A stretch of DNA of 64,000 nt, from contig NC_041006.1 in NCBI RefSeq assembly GCF_004193775.1, positions 30,805,102 through 30,869,101 of the forward strand. Reading direction: 5' to 3'. Below the pieces are notes generated by a model. It saw nothing but the letters and a program-made list of their open reading frames with translations, made no database searches and was not told the DNA's origin. This DNA comes from Glycine soja. Taxonomy: Eukaryota > Streptophyta > Magnoliopsida > Fabales > Fabaceae. Positions within the stretch are counted from its first letter, which is position 1. The number at the start of each line of letters is the position of its first letter. The position numbers were made by a program, and so were the translations under genes. Below are positions 9,499 to 21,649 of the stretch, one piece after another.

Positions 9499-10330
9499 TT
9501 GAATTCATTGGATTCTTATGTATCATCTGTGCCAATTTTAATGGGATTAACTTCTCTAACAGAAATGAGTAAGTCCAATTTCACCTCAGTGTTTTGGATC
9601 ATGATCTTGCTATGTTGGAAGAGAAGTTTGTTACTATTATTGATGCTAGTAGCAATGAAGAGAAACCCATGCCACTATAAAGATTGAGAAAGATCGGACA
9701 GACTTAGCCTAATGTAAATGAGAATGATTGTTGCAACCAATATTAAGACAACTCTCCCTAAAATTGAAAGTGCTAAAAGGTTTATGTGATTAGTGGGAGA
9801 GCGCTCTCAAATAGCTGATAAGTTTGTTCCTGGGACATTAATGAGTACATTGACCACCATTAATTTTGATGGTTCACGTACTATGTATGAACATGTCATT
9901 GAGATGATAAACATTGCAACAAGACTTAAGACCTTGGGAATATAATGGCTGTGAATGAGAACTTTCTTGTTCAGTTTATTCTAAACTCATTACCGTCTGA
10001 GTTTGACCCATTCTAAATGAGCTATAATACCATGAAAGATAAATGGAATATGCATGAATTGCACAGTATGTTAGTTCAGGAAGAAACGAGGCTTAAGAAT
10101 CAAGGAAGTCACTCAGTCCATTATGTAAGCCACCAAGGGAATCAAGGAGCTGGAAAGAAATTTATGAAGAAGCATGATAAAGGCAGAGGGTAATTAAAAA
10201 TCAATACTCTTTGCAAATCTAGAGGAAGGTATCAAAGGGAAATAATTGTCAATTTTGTAGGAAATCAGGACATTTTCAGAAGGATTACCTAAAGTGCAAC
10301 TCTTGGTTCGTAAAGAAAAGTGAGCTTAAT
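9499..10330 (+). pseudogene. copia gag (UBN2-type) with zinc knuckle
   Basis: In shifting frames the sequence encodes a copia Gag: a SYVSSVPIL... start, an SLPSEF-like segment (near 9985), and a zinc knuckle NNCQFCRKSGHFQKDY at about 10240-10290. Gag forms the virus-like particle and binds element RNA. The knuckle should be CX2CX4HX4C, but its last Cys is a Tyr here. Stops and frameshifts are frequent, so no full Gag can be made. Confidence 0.75.
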
Positions 10331-10474
10331 GCTCATGTATGTTTTGAATCAAAGTTAACTGAAGTTTCCCATGATACATAATGGATTAATTCTGAATGTA
10401 TGACTCATGTTTCTAATATTATGTAGAGATTCCTTACAATCCAAACCATAAGCCCAAATGAGAAGTTCATTTTC

Positions 10475-11493
10475 ATGGGGAATGAAGTGAAAGCTCCAGT
10501 GGAAACAATTGAGACTTATTGTTTAAAACTCGACACTGGACATTGTTTAGATTTACTGGAAACTCCTTATTTACCTAGTTTATCTAGGAATTTAGTTTCA
10601 TTATCTAAACTTGATGTTATTGGATACTCTTTTAATTTTGGTAATGGATGTTTCAATTTATTTAAGCATAATCATCTCATTGGTACTGGTATTCTTGTGA
10701 TGGTTTATATAAATTGAAAATAGACAGTTTGTATGCTGAAATTGTTTTAACTCTACATCATAATGTTGGCACTAAACGTAGTTTAGTGAATGAACGATCT
10801 GTTTTCTTGTGGCATAAACGTTTAGGTTACATTTCTAGAGAAAGGATGGAAAGATTAATAAAGAATGAAATTCTTCCTTATTTAGATTTTACGGATCTAA
10901 ATATTTGTGAGGGTTGTATTAAGGGAAAACAAGCTAAACATACAAAGAAAGGAGCTACAAGAAGCACTCAGCTTCTTGAAATTGTGCATACTGATATTTG
11001 TGGACCTTTTGATGTTAGTTATTTCGAAAAGGAAGGATACTTTATCACCATTATTGATGATTATTCACGTTATGATTATGTCTACTTACTCCCCGAGATT
11101 TCTTAAGCAATGGATGCCTTAGAAATTTACTACAATGAAGTAAAAAGGCAATTAGACATAAATGTGAAAATTATTAGATATGATAGAAGTGGTGAGTATT
11201 ACGAAAGATATGATGAAACTGGACAACACCCAGGTCCATTTGCTAAGCTTTTTCAGAAACGTGACATTTGTGCACAATACACAATGTCCGGTACACCACA
11301 AAAAAATGGTGTATCAGAAAGGAGTAATAGAACTTTAATGGATATGATTAGGAGTATGTTAATCAATTTGACTTTACCCGTATCTTTGTGGATGTATGCC
11401 TTGCAAACTGTCATGTATTTGTTGAATAGGGTTCCTAGTAAGGCAGTTCCAAAGACACCTTTGAGCTGTGGACAAATAGGACACCTAGTATAA
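10475..11493 (+). pseudogene. copia protease remnant, GAG-pre-integrase and integrase
   Basis: An aspartic-protease-like region precedes the GAG-pre-integrase segment FLWHKRLGYISRERMERL with CEGCIKGKQ (about 10800-10935), which supplies the H-H-C-C zinc finger. The integrase core follows: HTDICGPF (first Asp), IDDYSRYDYVYLL, then GTPQKNGVSERSNRTLMDM with the catalytic Glu. Stops fall near 10717 and 11106 and a frame change follows 11493, so the polyprotein is broken. Confidence 0.85.
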
Positions 11494-11885
11494 GGCACTT
11501 GCATGTTTGGGGTTGCCAGGCACATGAAATCAATGGATATTTCATTAGTTATCCAAAAAAGTCAAAGGGGTATATGTTTTATTGTTCTAATCATAGTATG
11601 AGAATTGTCGTTACTAGAAATGCAAGGTTCATTGAAAATGATAAAATGAGTGGGAGTACAATTCCTCGAGAAGTGGAAATTAAAGAAGTTAGAGTGCAAG
11701 TCCTTTTAGCTTGTGCCTCTAGTAGTAAGGTGATTGCTTCTTTTAGTTTTTGTTACAAAATTAATGAAGAGGAACAACACAATAATGAACCCATAATGCA
11801 TATGAACCTATTATGGAAGAATCGCATGAAGTAGCATTAAGGAGGTCTCAAAGAGAAAAGGAGACCAGCTATTTCAAAAGACTAT

Positions 11886-13080
11886 GTGGTATACCTACAT
11901 CAAACAGAAACAGACTTAAGCATTAATGATGATGATCTAGTTTCGTTTTCACAAACTGTAAGCTGTGATAATTCTGAGAAGTGGTTAAATGTCATGAAAG
12001 AAGAGATAAATTCCATGGAACATAATGGTGTTTGGGACATTGTAGAATTACCAATGGGTTGTAAGAGAGTTGATTGTAAGTGGGTCTTCAAGACTAAATG
12101 TGACTCTCATTGCAATCTTGAACGTTACAAGGCTAGACTTATTGCTAAGGAATTTACACAGAAAGATGGCATTGATTATAAAGAGACGTTTTACCGGTCT
12201 CATGAAAGGATTCTTTCAAGATTATCATGACATTAGTAGCCCATTATGACTTGGAGTTACATCAAATGGATGTGAAAACCGCCTTTCTTAATGGAGATTA
12301 AGAGGAGAATGTTTGTATAGATCAACCAATGGGGTTCTCAGTTGAGGGAAAGGAACACATGGTGTGTAAACTAAAGAAATCAATATATAGTCTTAAAGCA
12401 AGTTTCCCGCCAATGGTATTTGAGGTTTAATGATACCATTGTTTCCTTTAGATTTAAGGAAAATACTGTTGATCGGTATATGTATCTGAAGGTTAGTGGG
12501 AGTAAGGTTATTTTTCTAATTCTGCATATTGATGATATCTTGCTTGCAACTAAAACAATCTTGATCTTCTTCATGAGACTAAGAAATTTCTCTCTAGTAA
12601 TTTTGACGTGAAAGATATGGGTTAAGGTAAGCCATGTGATAGGGATAGAAATATTCCGAAATAGATCACAAGGATTGTTAGGCTTACCTCAGAAAGCAGA
12701 TATCAATAAAGTACTAGAGAGATTCAAGATGGAAAGGTGTTTAACATCACCTATTCTAATTTAGAAGGGAGACAAATTTAGTCTCGCACAATGTCCTAGA
12801 AATGATTTGGAACGAAAACAAATGGAAGCAATTTGTATGCATCAGTTGTTGTTGCATCTGAAATCTGAATTTGTAGTATGTTTTGAGGCTACAATTCAGG
12901 CTAATTGGTTGCGAAACTTTATTTCAGGGCTTGAAATTGTCGACAGTATTGCTAGGCCACTGAAAATGTATTGTGATAACTCCGCAGCAATATTTTGTTA
13001 GAACGAAAAGTACTCTAAGGGTGCTAAGCATATGAAATTGAAGTACTTTGTCGTGAAGGAAGAAGTTCAAAAACAAAGAG
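11886..13080 (+). pseudogene. copia reverse transcriptase and RNase H
   Basis: The RT start WLNVMKEEINSMEHNGVWDI and CKWVFKTKCDSHCNLERYKA with RLIAKEF are intact in one frame (11886-12200). The polymerase motif reads LHIDDILLATK at about 12522, where copia elements normally have Y-V-D-D-I-L. An RNase H remnant appears at 12807-13080 (LEIVDSIARPLKMYCDNSAA, then KHMKLKYFVVKE). The frame changes at several points, so the enzyme is not expressed intact. Confidence 0.85.
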
Positions 13081-13593
13081 TGTCAATAAAATAAATTAGC
13101 ACAACCTTATGATAGTTGACCCTTTGAATAAGGGATTACCACCCAAGACATTATAGAACATGTTGAAAGTATGGACATTATTGTTATTGATGATCATTAA
13201 GTGTAATTTATCTTATGCATTTTAGTGATACTCTGAGCTCAATTATGATATGTTTCTGATTACCTGTTCTCTATGTTTGCATGCATGTTTGTGTTAGAGT
13301 AATGTTAACAAGTTTTGTCTTGAATGAAAGGCATTATGTTGGATCAATTATGTACTCCTAACTAATGGTTATATTAAGGAGAAGACTAATTTGTAGTACA
13401 TGGAAGAGACTATGTTGGTTAGATGATGTACAACCGCCATGATTCAAATTGGTTCCTATTCTTAATCATGAAATTATGATGTACCCAATGTATAGAATAA
13501 TTTAGTCAATTTTTAATGCGCATTGTGTTAGTTAATCTATTTATTTATTTAGTCCATAATGTTTATTAATGTCACATGAGCCAAGTGGGAGAA

Positions 13594-14076
13594 TGTTAGA
13601 ATTAATGTCTCATGTGAGAGGTATGTGACTTATGTAGGGACTAATAAGTAAATAATTAATGATTAAGGACTAAATTGTAATTGGATTTAATAGGAGAAGT
13701 TTTTAGGGTTAACTGCTACTTGATGGGAGTAGTGGTTATAAAAGGGGTTAATACCCACTAATGTGAAATAAGGTTTTCTTCCTGACATAAAAGTGTTTTC
13801 TCTCACTCATAACCATCACGAATGGAGAGAGCAGAAAAAAAGGTCAAAGGAAGTGAAATCTCATTTCTCTCATCTTTCAAGGAAATTAAAGTGCACCGGA
13901 GAGAAGTTCCTATGGAGAAAGGTACAAGTCTTCCTACGGAGAAAGTTACAAGTCTTCTTATGGAGAAAGGTACGTATCATTATCTATTGTTTATTGATTG
14001 TTTGTGAGAATTATAGGTTTCAAGATCATGTTGTTTCTTATAATTGATAGTCTAGTAAACCCCTTATTGTTTTACA
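13594..14076 (+). repeat. 3' LTR of copia element
   Basis: 483 bp, clear copy of the 5' LTR, preceded by a polypurine tract (AAGTGGGAGAA). Ends TTGTTTTACA just before the right target-site copy CCCTC. Confidence 0.9.
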
Positions 14077-14258
14077 CCCTCTACATATCCTTCTTCTCCA
14101 TGAACCAAAAGGTGAAGAGGTTATGTGCTATATCTCTTATGTCCACCCCCTCTTTCACGTTCCAAACTTTCGTCATGATTGATTTGAAAGCTCGTGGGTT
14201 TACACCTCCGTCTATCGCTTCCTCACCCTTAAATACCATATTCTTCCAACCCTCCATC
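14077..14258 (-). pseudogene. DUF4283-domain protein, 5' half
   Basis: An ATG at 14258 opens a minus-strand frame reading MEGWKNMVFKGEEAIDGGVN, then PRAFKSIMTKVWNVKEGVDI, then RDIAHNLFTFWFMEKKDM, up to the copia insertion. This matches the first half of plant DUF4283, ending in the 'f.F..e.Dm.rV' strand. Deleting the copia element and one target-site copy joins this frame directly to 7543 (..KDM-stop-RVMESSPW..), which shows both halves were one reading frame. A TAG now sits at the junction where CAG is plausible. DUF4283 proteins are mostly LINE ORF1 products, but no reverse transcriptase follows here. Confidence 0.68.
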
Positions 14259-17200
14259 TTCCAAAAGTAACACCAAAGAACAGGGAAAATTAGGTATTCG
14301 ACCTGAGAAACACGAAGAAGAAAACTTCTTGTGGGAAATACACTAGCCTCATCTCACTAGAACCCTAGCATAACAAAAGCAAGGTGGGCCCATCACTACC
14401 TAAGTTTTGATGTGTTTCATTAATAATACTAGTATTATTTATAGTTTATTAGTTTGATGAATATTAATTTATCAAAGTTCAACTGTATTTAATTACCATG
14501 CGCCCTTATTAAAAAAAGGAAACATCATCCCATAGACCGTACATCTTAATTTCATTCCAATCCTTCTGCCTGCCACAGCCAAAATGGACAAGAAAAGATT
14601 TGAAACTTGATCTTGGAGGAAGCAATTTGTCTACTCATATGTTGTATGTTGACGAAAATGAATATATACTAGATTAAACATGTATACGTAATACGTTCAT
14701 CATAGTGAGTGTTAATTTCATCAAATGAACAAAACATCCGGGATTACCTATCTTTGTTTACTAATGCTTTTCTACAACGCATTAAAAGACAAAATGCTTG
14801 CTAAGAAGGTCGTCCGGGTGGATTTGTCGTGGCTTGGGGAAGACTTAAAAAGGCTCCAATCAAGACTCATTCTGTACTTATTTACTATATATCGCCATTG
14901 CAATATTGACTGAATATTGTGCTATATACATGAGAAAAGTTTATTTTAACTTTAAAAGTAGGACTCAATCTTTGTTGGTATGCTTTGAATCTGTTCCTGC
15001 AATGGTTTCTCTTGTCAAGGAATTTTATTTACCTAATTCCCAGCCACTTTATATAACTTTCGTTTCTTTTCTTTTCTTTTTTATTTTTATTTGCATATAC
15101 GACTAATACGTGTAGCTTGATGGACGATGATGCTTTGATATATGGAGGTTAATTAATTATTGTTAAGTCCACATTGCTTTTATATTCTTCAAGTTCTCAG
15201 CTTGTTGGATGTTACGACCTAGCTACCCCTTCCATTTCTCAAATATGGACAGGGAATATATATACTAAGTGATGACATGATATATACGTACGTTTCTCAA
15301 ATATGGACATAAGCTTGCGAATATTTCTTCATTTTCTCATTATATGATAGAGATGGGAAAACGTTTTCTATTTATATTTTCTGTTTTACTTTTTGAAAAT
15401 AATTTTTATTTTCAGATTTTAAAACTTATAAAATATCTTTACTTTTTTACTTCTTATTCTCTATTTTAATATGAAGAAACAAAAATATTTAAAATGTGTT
15501 TGGTTTAACCAATTTTTTATGAAAAAACTTTAAAAAGTAATATTAAGTATAATTATCTTTAGTATATATTAATTACGTAACAAAAATATTAAGTAATATT
15601 ACGTAACAAATTGGTATATATTAATTGTAACCATCACAAAAAAAAAAAAAAGTATAAACTAACTAATATCTTAAAGATTTCTTTAAACATTTAGTTACGT
15701 AAAGCATGAATATGTTCAGTGAAATTTTTGTGATTAATAATTTTTATATAAAAGAACACTAACAAGGACCCAAATGCCAAATAATCTATCATAAAAAGTC
15801 TCCAATGTATGCGAGAGACAGAGCACACAGAGAGGCAAAATTTATTCTTCAAACCTGCGACTATGGACAGTGGACTGACCAGAAAGAAGCAAGTTTTATC
15901 AATTAAAAGAGAAGAAATGAACCTAAGGAGAAAGAAGCCGCAAGAAAGAACTAGGAAGAAAGTGTTATATTAAAATTACATTACGCCATCGTATTTTCAA
16001 GGTTTAATTGTAGTTTTTATCTTTAATTTTTAGCGAATTCTATCTGTAATTTTTTAATTTAACATATTTTATCATCAATTTTTAAAAAAATTATAAATTT
16101 TACCATCCGTCATTTACCTATTAATAATAAGAGCAACAGTAAGAGGTAAAATTTGTCAAAAAAAATTAGGAATAAGATTTTTTTTTTAAAATTAAATAAA
16201 TTGGGTGCAAAAATTACCAAAAAAATAAAAAAAATGAGAGTAAAAAGCATAATTATGCTAGGAATAAATTAAAATAATAGAGTATAATTTATAAGTTTCT
16301 TAATAATTGGAGTGAAATGCATAAAATTAATTTATTGAGAGTAAAATTAAAAAGTTAGGAATAAAAAGTACTGTATTTTCAGTCAACAACATTTTCAATT
16401 AGTATTAAAAAAAACACTCAAAATAACTTCCTTTTTTTAATCCTGAGTTGATTTGGGAAATATTTTAAAAAAGAAAAGGTTTTCCAAAAATTGATAAATT
16501 AAACTGTATTTGATTATCAATTCTATTTTTATAAAAATAAAATAGAAAATAGTTAAAGTAATGGGACCTAAATTTTGTTCATGTAAAAGGACCAAGCCCA
16601 AGCTACTTAAAGGAAGTGCTCTAATTAATTAAGAATTTAAGACCGGCTTAATCCCTGAAAGATGAAGATGTCTAATTATCTAAATCCGATGGGTTGTAAG
16701 AATGATGGTGCAATAATAGAGTTTTATCAGTGGGTGAGATTGTAGACTATCAAACATTTATTAGGGATTTGTTTGTCTACTCAATGTATTAGATGGTCTT
16801 ATGAATCTGTATTTTATTTTGATCATACTAATTAATGTTTTTAGGATATTAATTAAGAAAATATTTATCGTATAAATAATAGAAAACGTAAAAAGATAAT
16901 GAGTAACAATTTTTTTTCTCTCTCAATAATAATATTTCTACTTTTAAGTTCTTTAACTAATACCCTCAAGACACTAATTAGCATTATCTTTCACTTTTAC
17001 CAAGGTTCGACAGGTAATTCCATAGCTATTGGGATCAACAATACTTAAAAGCTCCATTCAATTCAACTTTTTAAAAAATATTTATTGAAAGAGGAAACAA
17101 ATATTTTCTTTCAAAATTTAAAATTATACTCTTTTTTGGTCATATGTCAACTAAGTCACGATTTTTTTTATCATCTTCTCACTGGAAAGCTTGAGGATGA

Positions 17201-17445
17201 AGGATTATGCATCCTCCCAATTGTATACCAACCAAGTCCTATTTTTTAGTCTTTTTGTGCTATCACATTTGAAATTGAGGTGTGATTTACCCTTTCGATC
17301 GTATATCGATCCTTTGTCTAGGTGTCAATCGAGTTCGCTAGAGCAGCAATGATCACAACTCTGATCATATCACAAGGTTACGTCATCACTTATGATTTAA
17401 CTAGTTAGAATATGTATCCAAAAATATTGGGCAGTAACTACAAGA
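14259..17445. other. AT-rich intergenic sequence, no gene recognised
   Basis: Includes the leader of the DUF4283 frame (to about 14400), then AT-rich DNA with short frames only. Around 16000-16380 there are degenerate inverted AT-rich stretches similar in style to the fold-back elements at 54-57 kb. The last 300 bases directly flank the CACTA insertion at 17446. Confidence 0.4.
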
Positions 17446-17815
17446 CACTACTACAAAATATAGATTTAACATCGCTAAGTTGACATCAGTTTTTGATAAA
17501 ACAGATGTTAACAAAAACATGGTGGCATAATGGCAAATAACGTGACTTTCTTAACATCAATTTTTCAAATAACTGATGTTAAAACAGTAGATTAACATCG
17601 TTTTTTAAAAAATCGATGTTAACATCACTTCGATAATATTCGTTTTTCAAAAATCCGATGTTGGAAAATAATAAGTTAATATTGATTTTTTTTTAAAAAA
17701 CTGATATTAATATTAACATCACTTCCTTAACATCGGTTTTTTGACAAACCGATGTTGGTAAATGATAAGTTAACATCGTTTTTTAAGAAAACCGATGCTA
17801 ATGAACTTGATTTTT
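17446..17815. repeat. CACTA left terminal and subterminal palindrome array
   Basis: At least six units of the form AACATCG-T/A run-CGATGTTA, each a small hairpin with arms like TAACATCGGTT and AACCGATGTTA. These are candidate binding sites for the element's own TNPA-like protein. Confidence 0.85.
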
Positions 17816-18247
17816 TAAAATATTATTAGCTCCACATCCTAATTCACTCACGTCTGTTGCATATCTTCGTCTTTGTCGCAACTTTGGTGTTGCCCGCGCC
17901 ATCGTCTTCATCGCAACTCTGAGTGTCGTGCCTCCACGTAGGTGTTCCTCTCCGTCACTAACTCTTCATGTAGTGACTCTTTGTTCTCACTCCCACTTGC
18001 AGCCAATCTCGCTGTCACTATCGTTGTTGGTGTCGAGCTAAGCTTCATGTCTTCATGGTTCCTCTTCGTTCTCACTTTTTGTTATTGGGCTGTTTTGCTA
18101 GTTTTGTGTTTCCTCTGTGTTCATGGTTCCTTTGTACCGTGTGTTTCCTCTGTCTTCATGCATCTAAAATGTTGCAACTGTATAGTGTGATGTGGTATGC
18201 AATTTGGAACAATGGGTCTATGCTTGTTCTTAAAAAGCAACAAGAAA

Positions 18248-18838
18248 AAAGTGCAAGTGACCTGAATGCTACTAGCTAGTTTTACGTGCCTTTGTTTCCT
18301 TTGGCTTCACAATATCTTATGGCTTTTCAATAATAACACTAAGTTTTGTTGCAAGGACAACTTTTTCTTTCTTCCTTGGCAAAGCACTGTGCAATAGAAA
18401 CTTCCATTATATTATAATCAAACATACTCAATGTAAACACGTGTGTCGCAATTTGATTTATTACTTACCTCCGAGGCCTTACAATTTTTCGTTGCATCAT
18501 TTGCGATTTTCTTTTGAAATTGTCATCCTGATCAATGGCTTTCTGAGTTTAGGACTAGGAGGATTTCTATGAGGTGTTGTAGCAAATAATTTACGTTGCA
18601 CCTTGCAGTTGGAGTTGTTACTTTTAATTCTCCCCTACATAACGTTTTGGGAAGTTTCAGCCTCTGGCTCTAAAATATTCTCTAAGCAGCAATAGGTGAT
18701 AGTATATTATGTGGAAGAACTTACATATTTGTTTTCTTGTGTTGTTTGTTTTGATTTCTCATCACAGCTGCTATAATTATCAAAGGGTTGAACACCATGT
18801 GCAAAACTAGCTAGTAGCATTCAAGTCACTTGCACTTG
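18248..18838. repeat. Fold-back segment with about 36-bp inverted arms
   Basis: AAGTGCAAGTGACCTGAATG plus CTACTAGCTAGTTTT (18248-18285) reappears inverted at 18802-18838 (AAAACTAGCTAGTAGCATTC then AAGTCACTTGCACTT). The 590-bp interval has no gene. It may be a small MITE-like insertion inside the CACTA element. A weaker third copy of part of the arm lies at about 18926-18955. Confidence 0.75.
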
Positions 18839-19091
18839 TAAGTTGTGAGTCATGAAAGGATGGACATAATTATCAACATCCTTTTTGTTAGCGTATAAAG
18901 CTATTAGTCAGCGGGGGTGTCCAATAGCATTGAAGTCCACTTGCATTTCTGAGATGTGAAAGGTTATTATGAATATGTTTTTTTCTTTGCATTATTGCAT
19001 ATAAATTGGCAACATATGGTACCACATATGTTCAATGTGGGAACCAAGTAATTTTGGTCATCGATTAATTTTGCAATTGAGCAAAGGAGCC

Positions 19092-19222
19092 ATGGCCAAA
19101 ATCGCACTTGGAAGCACCTGTGAGGCCACTCAGCTAGACTGCATTCAGGCCCTCATCGTTGAATTCATAGCCACCTTCCTCTTTGTCTTTTGTTGGTGTT
19201 GGTTCTTCCATGGTCAAACTTG
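19092..19222 (+). pseudogene. N-terminal fragment of tonoplast aquaporin (TIP)
   Basis: ATG at 19092 begins MAKIALGSTCEATQLDCIQA then LIVEFIATFLFVF, matching the first transmembrane helix of TIP4-like tonoplast aquaporins, which conduct water and small solutes across the vacuolar membrane. The next bases would give GVGSSMV in another frame, so a one-base change shifts the frame after LFVF and the ORF ends nine residues later. No NPA pore motifs or other helices follow. A captured first-exon piece inside the CACTA element. Confidence 0.75.
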
Positions 19223-20048
19223 AAGTGGTGCCTTTGCGTGTCAAATCCTTATTCCAAGCATTTGCATGCATACAAACTTAGAGCCCCATAGTACTCGGCT
19301 ATGCGGAGAGGTGTTCATTGGTAGTTGGCACACCTCGTTAACCGAGGATCTACATTTTTCAAAGAAATTAAGAAGATCTAGAAAGTTATGTTCATTGAAC
19401 AATATTGTATACAGATATATAGAATTATAAGATAAATATAAAAACATAAGAGAAAAGTATGAGATAATAAGACTGATGCTTGATGTGTTAAAAGAAATAA
19501 CATAATTTTTATAAAATTATGTTATACAAAGAATATTTATACAAGACAATTGCTATTCATATCCCTTTTTCTACCAATACACTCTTCTTTATGTTTTTGC
19601 AATTTTTTTTAAATTGCCCGCTCTTCGAAAGTGAAGTTCCAAAACTTAATTAGTTGATGATACATTTTTCTTGTTACAAGTTGATAGTACATGTAAAAAA
19701 TTAATTAGTGAAAGTGTTACAATTGTTGCTGAAACTAATTATGGAAGTTAATTAATTTTGATATACGATCAGATCACATTCTCTTACCCACACTCTCACG
19801 TACCTCACTCACATTTTAGTAGTGTTGTGCATTGGCTTTTATTGTTAGATATAGGTCTCGGGATTCTTTAAGTTTGTTTTATAGTCAGAGAAGTTCAAGA
19901 TGCAATGTCATGGATTTTTGCTTGGGATAACTCTCATTTTTCTGATATATAATATTAAATGTTGTTAGCTATAGAAAATATATTAAATTGAGTTAAAGTA
20001 ATATATATTATAATATGTGCCTATTTAACAAAAAAAAAAAAAACAAAT

Positions 20049-20240
20049 GTGGTATAGTGGTTAAAACTTGATTCTTGTAGCCTAAACCAGTTTAGCATCC
20101 TATTTTCAAATTACTGGTTTCATAACTATGCTACTGGCTTGTGTAGCATAGTGGTTAAAACTTGCTTCTTGTAGCCTAAACCAGTTTAGCATCCTGTTTT
20201 CAAACTATTGGTTTCATAACTATGCTACAGGCTTGTGTAG
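20049..20240. repeat. 94-bp tandem duplication
   Basis: Two copies beginning GTGGTATAGTGGTTAAAACT and GTAGCATAGTGGTTAAAACT, each containing CCTAAACCAGTTTAGCATCC. The TGGTATAGTGG start resembles an RNA polymerase III A box as in tRNA genes, but no good B box is visible at the right distance. Confidence 0.85.
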
Positions 20241-21214
20241 TAAGCCATCCATTGATTTATATGCAGTAATTCTTTTTTAGGGAGACTTTGTCTAAGTTTC
20301 TTAGCTGGATAATGATTTGTTAGGCCAAGATGTTTGCATGTGATTTGCTGTAACAAGCTGCCAAGATATAAAGATATATCATTATATACCTATAACCATT
20401 GAATTATACATTTGGACAGCTCTACATCTTGCAACAATTTTAGATAAAATTTCTCTAAGTTTTGTGCTTTTGTTTTGTGCTTCACAACCACAAATCATAA
20501 CTATGTTCATCTTTTGTAAGTTTGACATACTTAAAGTTCATCTTCTCTTTTCAAAAGTATATTTTATAATAATCAAACTCAAATTCTCTCCCACAAATTC
20601 AATATATATTTTCAACTGAATTACAAGTCATTTTGAAACATAAAGACTCATACTTTCATTTCATTTTTTAATTTGCGTTGTGTTTCACATGCATATCGAT
20701 TAAATTTAACATAATAATAATCCTTGGATGGTTGAAACTGTTAGATATTACTATCTATTTGTTAGTTCTTTTAATTGTTAATTTTGAGTTTCTGATCAAA
20801 GTTGTTGATTTCACTGTTTCTAGCATATTTGGGGTGTCTTGACTTGCTTGGTTTTCTGTTGAGCCTTGACTTCCTTGCTCCCACTCCAACCCAGCTTCAC
20901 ACTAGTTTGTTGCTTGAATTGTTGGTAAGTTTGTCAATCAACTTTTGTATGTCACATGTTAGCAATATGGTTGATGATTGATGTAGGTGGGGAAGTTTTA
21001 TATCTAATGTTTTTGGGAATGATGATTGATGTAGGTGGTGATTGAGTTCTTTATTGGATTGTTGCTCTCTTTTTGGATCGTGCTGCTCATCATCACAGGT
21101 ACAAATGTTTTTTGTAAACTTTTGATGTTGTTGTTTGTTACCAATGTTTTTATTACTTGTTCACTGCCATTAATGAGAATTGATGTATGTTATACAAATT
21201 ATGTTCATCATGAG

Positions 21215-21649
21215 TGAACCTTAAATTCCCATTTGAGATTGAATACAATGATTCTTGCGGACAGTTTGCATTAATCATTGTATTGAATCTTGAATTGTCC
21301 ATTTGGACAGTTTGGGGAGGCTCATATTTTTATGGTAGATTCATGCGTTAAGGTTAAGATTATTTTGTTGAATTTGATGAAATTTCGGTAAAATGCATTT
21401 CTAGTTGTTCTATGAGTACATACTTGATTGTTGAGGAATTAATGTCACTGCTTTCATGTCGTGTACTTGGAGATCAATGCAAAATTCTGCTGAAATTTCG
21501 TCAAATTTAACAAAATAGACTTAACCTTGACGTATGAAGCTACCATAAAAAAATGTCTTCCTGAACGAGATAGGGCCACACCTATAATAAAAAAAGTGAG
21601 ATTTTCATGCATCGAATAACTTTGTGAGTATCACTGAGTTATTATTTAG
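21215..21649 (+). repeat. CACTA leader block, also present at 45240-45670
   Basis: GAGATTGAATACAATGATTC, TTTGCATTAATCATTGTATT, CATTTCTAGTTGTTCT and TCATGTCGTGTACTTGGAGA occur in the same order in both places. Here the block ends directly at the transposase start, so it is probably 5' untranslated or promoter sequence of the element. Confidence 0.85.

Larger units (their letters stand above)
7544..14076 (+). mobile_element. Full-length degenerate Ty1/copia LTR retrotransposon
   Basis: Paired LTRs (7544-8031 and 13594-14076) begin TGTTAGAATTAATG and end TTTTACA. They enclose a primer-binding site resembling the initiator-Met type, a gag region, then protease, integrase, reverse transcriptase and RNase H in copia order, and a purine tract before the 3' LTR. 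The two LTRs differ at several dozen sites, mostly transitions, so the insertion is old. Flanking 5-bp duplications are CTCTC (left) and CCCTC (right), one mismatch. The element is inserted in a DUF4283 open frame on the opposite strand. Stops and frameshifts throughout rule out autonomy. Confidence 0.93.

Noticed and set aside
20049..20240. tRNA gene call
   Set aside because: Only an A-box-like start; no cloverleaf or B box could be drawn.
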